Part shown: positions 1-4,785 of the stretch, one piece after another
How the letters are laid out: the number at the start of each line of letters is the position of its first letter
How positions within the stretch are numbered: position 1 is the stretch's first letter
DNA from: Pseudomonadota bacterium
Lineage (GTDB): Bacteria > Pseudomonadota > Alphaproteobacteria > UBA9219 > RGZA01
Assembly (NCBI GenBank): GCA_016195205.1
Contig: JACQAB010000103.1
Coordinates: forward strand, 1-7,456
DNA: 7,456 nucleotides
Reading direction: 5' to 3'
Translations under genes and position numbers: made by a program
Notes under the pieces: model-generated
Seen by the model: only the letters and a program-made list of their open reading frames with translations
Databases searched by the model: none
Told to the model about the DNA's origin: nothing

Positions 1-1
1 T

Positions 2-535
2 TTCGCCGCCGAGCTGGCGCGCGAGGCGCTGCAAACCGATTGGGTGAAACTGGAAGTGGTGGGCGAGCGCGAAACGCTTTACCCCGACGCGGCGGAACTT
101 TTGCGCGCCGCGGAAACTCTGGTGAAAAAAGGCTTCACCGTCCTGCCTTATTGCAGCGATGACCCGGTGGCCTGCCAGCGCCTGGCCGATCTGGGCTGCG
201 CGGCGGTGATGCCGCTGGGATCGCCCATTGGTTCGGGGCAGGGAATTTTGAATCTTTACAATCTTGACCTGATCCGCGCGCGGGTTTCTATTCCGGTCAT
301 TCTGGATGCAGGTATCGGCACCGCTTCCGATGCCGCCTTGGCCATGGAACATGGCTGCGATGCCGTGCTGCTGAATACCGCCGTGGCCAAGGCCGATGAT
401 CCCGTGCTGATGGCCCGTGCCATGCGGTTGGCGGTAGAGGCTGGGCGAGCAGCCCGCGCGGCAGGCCGCATTCCCACCAAAACGCTGGCCGAAGCCTCCA
501 GCCCGCTGACGGGCGTGGCCAAAAAAGCGGGATGA
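2..535 (+). CDS. thiG: Thiazole synthase ThiG (3' part; 5' end outside window)
   Basis: ThiG is a cytosolic TIM-barrel enzyme that condenses 1-deoxy-xylulose 5-phosphate, dehydroglycine and the ThiS thiocarboxylate into the thiazole phosphate of thiamine. The frame is open from the window edge, so this is the last 177 residues of a family usually about 255 long. A GTG at 44 is not the true start because homologous sequence precedes it. Visible landmarks are DWVKLEV at fragment residues 13-19, whose lysine (K16, codon 47-49) matches the Schiff-base lysine of the family. Others are VLPYCSDDP, then SPIGSGQGILN (phosphate-binding loop), then LDAGIGTASDAA, LLNTAV and AGRIP near the C-terminus. Its stop overlaps the next start (ATGA, 532-535), which indicates translational coupling to the ThiE/TenI-like gene. 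thiS and thiO are expected upstream but are not visible. Identification is very secure. Confidence 0.96.
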   Translation, partial: FAAELAREALQTDWVKLEVVGERETLYPDAAELLRAAETLVKKGFTVLPYCSDDPVACQRLADLGCAAVMPLGSPIGSGQGILNLYNLDLIRARVSIPVILDAGIGTASDAALAMEHGCDAVLLNTAVAKADDPVLMARAMRLAVEAGRAARAAGRIPTKTLAEASSPLTGVAKKAG

Positions 536-1149
536 AGAAGCTTCCCTCTCCTCTTCTCTTCATCGCCGATATGGATGCGGCGGGCGAGTGTTTGTTTCCC
601 ATTCTTCAAACCGCGCTGAAGGGCGGATGCCGCTGGGTGCTGCTGCGCGGCGTGAACGCCTCGCGCCAACAACTTCTCGCCGCGGGCCTGCGCGCGCGAA
701 AACTTTGCAAAACACACAAGGCAAAACTTTTCATCAGCCGTGATGCCGTGGTGGCCCGGCGAATAAAAGCCGATGGGCTGCATCTGTCATCGCGCCAGAA
801 GGCGAAAAAAATTCCCGGCATGATGCTGGGCCAATCCTGCCACAACGCCGCCGAAATGCGCCGCGCTTTGGCCAACGGCGTGGATTACATTTTCCTCAGC
901 CCAGTGTTTAAGCCGCTGAGTAAAAAAAGCCGCGGCGCCCCTCTGGGCCTTGCCAAATTAAAGGCCCTTATTAAAAAAAGCCCCGTTCCGGTCTGCGCGC
1001 TGGGCGGCATTACGCCTGAAAAAGCAGGGCTTTGCCTGCAGGCCGGCGCCCAGGCGGTGGCGGTGCTGGGCGGGATTATTAACGCTTCGGACCCCCAAAC
1101 GCAGATTCAGAATTATCTTAAGCAACTGCAAAAACCGCGGGCGCGATGA
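532..1149 (+). CDS. ThiE/TenI-family TIM-barrel protein (thiamine-phosphate synthase-like; possible thiazole tautomerase)
   Basis: This 205-residue protein has the ThiE/TenI fold. The signs are HLSS at 84-87, LGQSCHNAAE at 99-108, YIFLSPVFKP at 119-128, ALGGITPEKA at 156-165 and the phosphate loop VLGGIINASDP at 178-188. Classical ThiE joins the pyrimidine and thiazole halves of thiamine and carries QLRxK, an ND pair and HLGQxD, whose aspartates bind Mg2+. Here those positions read VLLRG, SRD and HLSSRQ, so the metal and pyrophosphate ligands are missing. The family histidine that is catalytic in Bacillus subtilis TenI (thiazole tautomerase) is present as H104. It starts with ATG inside the thiG stop (4-bp overlap), so it is co-translated with the thiazole synthase, which fits a tautomerase acting on the ThiG product. 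An automatic annotation would probably say thiamine phosphate synthase (thiE). Family membership is secure; the exact reaction is inference from aligning remembered family sequences. Confidence 0.88.
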   Translation: MKKLPSPLLFIADMDAAGECLFPILQTALKGGCRWVLLRGVNASRQQLLAAGLRARKLCKTHKAKLFISRDAVVARRIKADGLHLSSRQKAKKIPGMMLGQSCHNAAEMRRALANGVDYIFLSPVFKPLSKKSRGAPLGLAKLKALIKKSPVPVCALGGITPEKAGLCLQAGAQAVAVLGGIINASDPQTQIQNYLKQLQKPRAR

Positions 1150-1192
1150 CTTCGCCCAAAAGTTAAAATGCACGAAATGCTTTTTTGTTTTG

Positions 1193-1220
1193 TTGAAAAG
1201 TGCTAGGCTCCCCTTAAATA
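1193..1220 (+). promoter_or_regulatory. Putative sigma70-type promoter of the two-module gene
   Basis: TTGAAA (1193-1198, 5 of 6 to the -35 consensus) is followed after 16 nt by TAAATA (1215-1220). It lies in an A/T-rich stretch that stands out from its GC-rich surroundings. AAATAT one base downstream gives a 17-nt spacing as an alternative, and TAGGCT at 1204-1209 is a less well placed -10 candidate. A start around 1227 would leave a short leader carrying the Shine-Dalgarno. No terminator is visible after the preceding thi gene, so read-through is also possible. Confidence 0.5.
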
Positions 1221-1232
1221 TTAAATGCATTG

Positions 1233-1240
1233 AGGGAGGA
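1233..1240 (+). promoter_or_regulatory. Strong Shine-Dalgarno deciding the ATG 1245 start
   Basis: AGGGAGGA ends four bases before ATG 1245. It is the clearest ribosome binding site in the window. It rules out the longer frame from TTG 1230, because that start would lie upstream of the Shine-Dalgarno. Confidence 0.8.
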
Positions 1241-1244
1241 ACCC

Positions 1245-2363
1245 ATGTCTAAAGCTACTGCTGCCGCCGTTTCTATTGCCACTCTTGCCGACCAAGCCAC
1301 AGCCCTGATTGAGCGCGAACAAACAGCCCGGCAACGCTTTGAACAAGCGCGCGCCGCTTACAGAACCGCCGTTGTCGATCGCATCCACAAAATCGGCGAG
1401 GCTTTGAGCCATGCCTATGGCAACCAGATTGAAATGGTTTATGATTCTTCTGGGGGCATTGAAGTCAAGAAAACCGCTGGTGAATCCGGCAGGCCCGGTG
1501 AGGTAGCCGTCAGCATTGATACGATCTTCTGCAATGGTTATGAGACCGAAGTCGGACACAGGGCCGAGGATTCAGCCACGGTTACCGTCTACCATGGGTC
1601 CTCCTATATCACACCCACTCTGCGTGAGCTAAATTATAAGTTCGAGGGCCATGCCGGACTTGGTCTTGCCGGAAAGCGCGAGGCTAAGGCTGCACAATAT
1701 GAAGAAGCGCGCAATGGCCTGGATGCAAGATCCATACAAGATCTTACCGCTCACACCGTGGAAGGTTTGGCCAGAAAGGGCGTGTTGCCTCTTTCCGGCA
1801 CGCATTCGCTGATCGAGCGCCTTGCCGTGGAGGCCACGCGCAAAATTAAGCATGAGCAGGAAGGCGAAGCGCGCCTTGCCGCCGCCCGCAGTAAATACCA
1901 CGCGGACGTCGTCGAACAGGTAAAGGGCATTGGAGCCGTTTTGGCCCACAATTATGGCGATCAAATCAAGGTCGATTTTGATCCCGCGTTTAACGGTTCG
2001 GTTACCATCGACCGGGGCCGTGAAGAAAGGCTTGTAACCTTCGCCATCTATTTTGAGGAAGACTATAACGGTCAACGCGTTGCCGGCATCGATAAAACGA
2101 GTATAGACGTTTATAGCGGGACCCTTAGCAGTTATGAGGCCCTGGGAAGGCATGATGAAAAATCGCCGCTCCCGAATTCCAATGGAACGGGATACGGCCC
2201 AGAACTTCACGCCAAGGCCGCGCAGTATAAAGCCCGGGCAAGGCTTAGCCCCGAAGCGGTAGCCTATCTTACCCGCGCCGCCGTGAAAGGCTTGACCGAC
2301 AAAAAATTACAACCGAAAGCGCAAGGCGGCGCGGCTCCGCTTGCCAGCCCAGAACCCAAGTAA
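1245..2363 (+). CDS. Protein of unknown function with two tandem copies of a ~175-residue module
   Basis: The family is not recognised. The 372-residue product has no signal peptide or membrane segment, so it is probably cytosolic. It consists of two related halves, about residues 16-184 and 187-360, offset by 176-179 residues. Each half has a charged helix leading to a VVxxxxxIGxxLxHxYGxQI motif (YGNQIEM at 58-64, YGDQIKV at 237-243). Next comes a beta-rich stretch ending in a VYxGxxxxY-like strand (VYHGSSY 115-121, VYSGTLSSY 289-297). A helical tail follows with KAAQY (148-152 and 324-328), then LTxxxVxGLxxK and a proline-containing end (VLPLSG, LQPKAQG). The last dozen residues are Ala/Pro-rich and look disordered. 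Start ATG 1245 is fixed by the strong Shine-Dalgarno at 1233-1240. The gene is a single transcription unit with its own promoter and terminator between the thi genes and panB, which gives no functional clue. Coding status is supported by the frame length, the Shine-Dalgarno, the terminator and the internal homology. Confidence 0.87.
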   Translation: MSKATAAAVSIATLADQATALIEREQTARQRFEQARAAYRTAVVDRIHKIGEALSHAYGNQIEMVYDSSGGIEVKKTAGESGRPGEVAVSIDTIFCNGYETEVGHRAEDSATVTVYHGSSYITPTLRELNYKFEGHAGLGLAGKREAKAAQYEEARNGLDARSIQDLTAHTVEGLARKGVLPLSGTHSLIERLAVEATRKIKHEQEGEARLAAARSKYHADVVEQVKGIGAVLAHNYGDQIKVDFDPAFNGSVTIDRGREERLVTFAIYFEEDYNGQRVAGIDKTSIDVYSGTLSSYEALGRHDEKSPLPNSNGTGYGPELHAKAAQYKARARLSPEAVAYLTRAAVKGLTDKKLQPKAQGGAAPLASPEPK

Positions 2364-2386
2364 GCTTCGGGAATATCGAGAATATC

Positions 2387-2414
2387 GGGGGCGGCTAAAC
2401 CGCCCCCTTTTTTT
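2387..2414 (+). terminator. Rho-independent terminator
   Basis: A perfect 8-bp stem, GGGGGCGG (2387-2394) with CCGCCCCC (2400-2407), closes a CTAAA loop and is followed directly by seven T (2408-2414). It lies 23 nt after the stop of the two-module gene and separates it from panB. Just before it is an imperfect tandem copy of GAATATCG (2371-2378 and 2380-2387). On the minus strand there is no T tract, so it works one way. Confidence 0.92.
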
Positions 2415-2431
2415 CTTTGATATCTCGCGCT

Positions 2432-2459
2432 TTTACCAGAGCCAGCAATAAGCTATATA
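2432..2459 (+). promoter_or_regulatory. Putative panB promoter giving a leaderless transcript
   Basis: TTTACC (2432-2437, 4 of 6 to the -35 consensus) is separated by 16 nt from TATATA (2454-2459), inside the A/T run TATATATAAC. The usual seven-base step from the -10 box puts the first transcribed base at about 2466, which is the A of the panB ATG. No purine-rich Shine-Dalgarno exists between the terminator and the ATG, which agrees with leaderless initiation. Confidence 0.5.
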
Positions 2460-2465
2460 TAACGC

Positions 2466-3284
2466 ATGCTGAAGATCGCCGAAAAGAAACGCACCGTGCT
2501 GGACATCCGCGCCGCCAAGAACGCGGCCGAGCCGTTTCTGGCCCTCACCGCCTATACCGCGCCGATTGCCATGCTGGCCGATAAAGTGGCCGACATGGTG
2601 CTGGTGGGGGATTCGCTGGGCATGGTGCTGTATGGCATGCCCAACACTTTGGGCGTAACGCTGGACATGATGATCACCCATGGCACCGCCGTGGCCCGCT
2701 ATTGCCAGCGCGCGCTGTGCATCATCGACATGCCGTTCGGATCGTACCAGTCTTCGCCGTCGCAAGCCTTCGATAACGCCGCGCGCGTGATCAGCCAGAC
2801 CGGCGCCCAGGCCGTGAAGCTGGAAGGCGGCGAAGAAATGGCGGAAACCATTAAGTTCCTGGTGGAACGCGGCATTCCGGTGGTGGGGCATATCGGGTTG
2901 CGGCCGCAGCTTTTACACACCATGGGCGGCTATCGCATACAGGGAAAAACCGACGCCACGCACGAGTTGTTGCTGCGCGATGCCAAAGCCGTGGAACAGG
3001 CTGGCGCCTTCGCCATGGTGGTGGAAGGCGTGGTGGAAACTTCCGCGCGTGAAGTCACCGAAAGTGTTTCTATTCCCACCATCGGCATCGGCGCCTCTTC
3101 CGCCTGCGATGCGCAAATTCTGGTGTCGGAAGATGCCCTGGGCCTCACGCCCCTGCCGCGCGCCAAATTCGTCAAAGCCTATGCCGAATTGCGCGCCCAG
3201 GCCGAACAAGCGCTGGAACAACTGGCCGCCGACGTGAAAGCCCGCCGCTTCCCCGGCCCCGAACAGACTTACGTGAAAAAATGA
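2466..3284 (+). CDS. panB: 3-methyl-2-oxobutanoate hydroxymethyltransferase (ketopantoate hydroxymethyltransferase)
   Basis: PanB transfers a hydroxymethyl group from methylene-tetrahydrofolate to 2-oxoisovalerate, giving ketopantoate, the first committed step to pantothenate and CoA. The 272-residue length is normal (family 260-280). The TIM-barrel motifs are LTAYTAP (27-33), VGDSLGMVLYG (47-57), DMPFGSYQ (88-95), KLEGGEE (118-124), GHIGLRPQ (141-148), VVEGV (185-189) and IGIGA (206-210). The Mg2+ ligands correspond to D49, D88 and E120, and the general acid/base to E187. The text from LTAYTAP to TLGVTLDMMI is in the alphaproteobacterial style. ATG 2466 has no Shine-Dalgarno but sits at the predicted transcription start. 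Its stop overlaps the HAD gene start by 4 bp (3281-3284). panC does not follow, so the pantothenate pathway is split in this genome or its order differs. Confidence 0.97.
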   Translation: MLKIAEKKRTVLDIRAAKNAAEPFLALTAYTAPIAMLADKVADMVLVGDSLGMVLYGMPNTLGVTLDMMITHGTAVARYCQRALCIIDMPFGSYQSSPSQAFDNAARVISQTGAQAVKLEGGEEMAETIKFLVERGIPVVGHIGLRPQLLHTMGGYRIQGKTDATHELLLRDAKAVEQAGAFAMVVEGVVETSAREVTESVSIPTIGIGASSACDAQILVSEDALGLTPLPRAKFVKAYAELRAQAEQALEQLAADVKARRFPGPEQTYVKK

Positions 3285-3874
3285 AGGCTGAACTTCTGCC
3301 GCTTTGCGTGGATCTGGACGACACGCTGGTGTTGGGCGACACCGTTTTTGCCGCTGTCCGGCAATTGATCCGCGAAAAACCCCAGCTTCTTCCCGCTTTT
3401 TTCCTGAAATTCATTACCGGCGGGCGGCCCGCGGCGAAAATCTTTCTGGCCAAGCTTTTTCCGGTCGATCCCGCCGCGTTGCGCTATCGCGAGGAGTTGC
3501 TGAGTTATCTGTGCGCCGAGAAGCAACAAGGCCGCAAGCTTTATCTGGTCAGCGCCGCCACCCAGGACACCGTTGACCGCATCGCCGCGCATTTAAAACT
3601 GTTCGACGCCGCCTATGGCAGCAGCGCCACCCATAATCTAAAGGGATCAAACAAGGCGGCGTTTATCGCCGAAAAAATCTCGCCGCGCTTCGCCTATGCG
3701 GGCGACAGCTTTGCCGATCTGGCGATATGGAAAAAGGCCGAGGCCGCCATTCTGTGCGGCGGGAAGGCTAGAATCCTGCAGGCTTGTCTTGGTCGGGAGG
3801 CGGCGATGGTTCTTCCTCATCGTCATCCTTCTTCCGGTGCTTCGGCGGCTCGGACGGAGCCACGCGCACGGTAA
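3281..3874 (+). CDS. HAD-superfamily hydrolase resembling the HAD domain of UbiA-fusion proteins
   Basis: A 197-residue protein with the four haloacid dehalogenase motifs: DLDDT (D11 nucleophile, D13), the motif II serine in LVSAA (S91), lysine K121 or K125 in NLKGSNK, and GDSFAD (D142, D146). It is predicted to be a Mg2+-dependent phosphatase; the substrate is unknown. The wording PLCVDLDDTL, LFDAAYGS, NLKGSNKAAF and FAYAGDSFADLAIW closely follows the N-terminal HAD part found fused to UbiA-type prenyltransferases, but no membrane prenyltransferase follows here. ATG 3281 overlaps the panB stop by 4 bp, so the two are co-translated. From about residue 163 the frame runs over the end of the minus-strand gene at 3768-4676. 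The last 20-odd residues are low-complexity Arg/Pro/Ser and probably not part of the fold. The protein could be a stand-alone HAD or a truncated fusion. Confidence 0.85.
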   Translation: MKAELLPLCVDLDDTLVLGDTVFAAVRQLIREKPQLLPAFFLKFITGGRPAAKIFLAKLFPVDPAALRYREELLSYLCAEKQQGRKLYLVSAATQDTVDRIAAHLKLFDAAYGSSATHNLKGSNKAAFIAEKISPRFAYAGDSFADLAIWKKAEAAILCGGKARILQACLGREAAMVLPHRHPSSGASAARTEPRAR

Positions 3875-4676
3875 ACGGCACCAGAAAATCCTGACCGCGC
3901 GCGGCGAACTCGGCAATGATGCGCATGTAGCCGGCTCTCTGCGGCTCGATATGAAATTTCACCGCCGGCCCGCCATGGGCACTGGGATCGGTAATCGCCG
4001 GACCCAGCGGATAGGCATCCGATACCGTAAAATAATCGGAAGAAAACATCGCCATATAGGTAAAATTTTTCAAAATAGGTTCGAGTTCGGTGAAGGGCAG
4101 ATGCGTACTTTTATGGATGGCGTAAATGGTACCGTCGGCGGGGTGGCCAGCGCGCAGTTGTTCGGAGAAATGAATGGTGAAAATAATGTCTTCCGTTTCG
4201 GTCTGGATGATCTGCGGCGGCATCAGCTCATCCGGCGTGTCGGTTTTGCTGTTCAGATCGGAGCTGACCACCTGCCGTCCGGCCGCGGTGGTAAACACCG
4301 CCCAGGCGCGCAGCGGATACTTCTCTTCAAGCTGGAAGGAAAAACGGTATTCCCCCTCCCCGCCGGTGGGAACCGGAAAGGCGTGGTAATAATCGGTAAA
4401 ATTGGGCGCCAGCATTAAAAGGTGCAGCTTATTGCCCTGCACCGTTTTCATCTGGTCGATGGAAATGGGGCCTTCGTCGTCCCACAGATACAAATAACAA
4501 TCCACTTTCTCGCCCGCCCGCATTGGCCAGATGGTGCGCACCAGCATGTGAATGGGACGAACTTTGGAATCGGGCACCAGCGTCTGTGCCCCTGCTGGCG
4601 CGGCGAAAAAAACCAGCGCCACAAACAAGGCACAAAACGTTTTGCGGATCAGCGGCATGGAGGGCAACAAAGGCAT
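3768..4676 (-). CDS. Secreted protein with two Ig-like halves and an acidic proline-rich tail, function unknown
   Basis: A 302-residue protein with a clear Sec signal peptide: basic n-region (R11, K12), hydrophobic core at 14-26 and AGA before Q31 as the likely cleavage site, so it acts in the periplasm or on the surface. Two beta-rich halves follow, about 55-140 and 162-272. Each has a xPx(4-6)Lxx(I/V) start, a strand with a DYY or DYF motif (D95, D214), a GPxxxF or GEYRFSF strand, and an AxF...G strand near its end. The second half (AVKFHIEP, GYMRIIAEFAARGQ, VPFTVRV) resembles the Ig-like domain of YtkA/FixH-type periplasmic proteins. The C-terminus (274-302) is Pro/Lys/Asp/Glu-rich and likely disordered. 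ATG 4676 is preferred over the internal ATG 4658 because GGAG lies seven bases upstream. Its 3' end overlaps the convergent HAD gene. It is divergent from ccmF, but a role in cytochrome maturation is only a guess. Confidence 0.85.
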   Translation of the reverse strand: MPLLPSMPLIRKTFCALFVALVFFAAPAGAQTLVPDSKVRPIHMLVRTIWPMRAGEKVDCYLYLWDDEGPISIDQMKTVQGNKLHLLMLAPNFTDYYHAFPVPTGGEGEYRFSFQLEEKYPLRAWAVFTTAAGRQVVSSDLNSKTDTPDELMPPQIIQTETEDIIFTIHFSEQLRAGHPADGTIYAIHKSTHLPFTELEPILKNFTYMAMFSSDYFTVSDAYPLGPAITDPSAHGGPAVKFHIEPQRAGYMRIIAEFAARGQDFLVPFTVRVAPSEPPKHRKKDDDEEEPSPPPDQDKPAGF

Positions 4677-4691
4677 CCGGGGGCTCCGCCA

Positions 4692-4719
4692 AGAGTAGTC
4701 AATAATCGTTTTATGTAAA
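4692..4719 (-). promoter_or_regulatory. Putative promoter of the secreted-protein gene
   Basis: Read on the minus strand, TTTACA (4719-4714, 5 of 6 to the -35 consensus) is followed after 16 nt by TACTCT (4697-4692). The latter keeps only the T, A and final T of a -10 box. It would start transcription about ten bases before the Shine-Dalgarno-like GGAG of the gene ending at 3768. It is weak but the only reasonable candidate in the 109-bp divergent gap. Confidence 0.3.
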
Positions 4720-4785
4720 CCCGCATTGTGCCATGGTTATGGCCAATCCTTTAAAACCTCCTTAACGGCGTTCTTTCCCGAATTC

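Noticed and set aside
1230..1244. Start of the two-module gene at TTG 1230.
   Set aside because: The Shine-Dalgarno at 1233-1240 lies downstream of it and fits ATG 1245 exactly.
1150..1244. Checked for a TPP riboswitch (THI box) or a terminator after the thi genes.
   Set aside because: No THI-box-like CTGAGA context and no stem with a T tract; only promoter-like A/T-rich sequence is seen. A riboswitch, if present, would be upstream of thiG outside the window.
3696..4418. Plus-strand open frame of 240 codons.
   Set aside because: It is antisense to the secreted-protein gene, which has a clear signal peptide, a Shine-Dalgarno and structured repeats. The plus frame is rich in Arg, His and Gly without motifs, as expected for a shadow.
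4733..4765. Ten-codon leader frame ahead of ccmF ending CCT CCT TAA, considered as an attenuation leader peptide.
   Set aside because: No ribosome binding site and no alternative hairpins or terminator between it and ccmF.
4726..4785. Longer ccmF N-terminus from TTG 4726.
   Set aside because: No Shine-Dalgarno, rare start codon, and the 20 extra residues are not membrane-like. ATG 4786 places the conserved histidines within two or three residues of their Escherichia coli positions.
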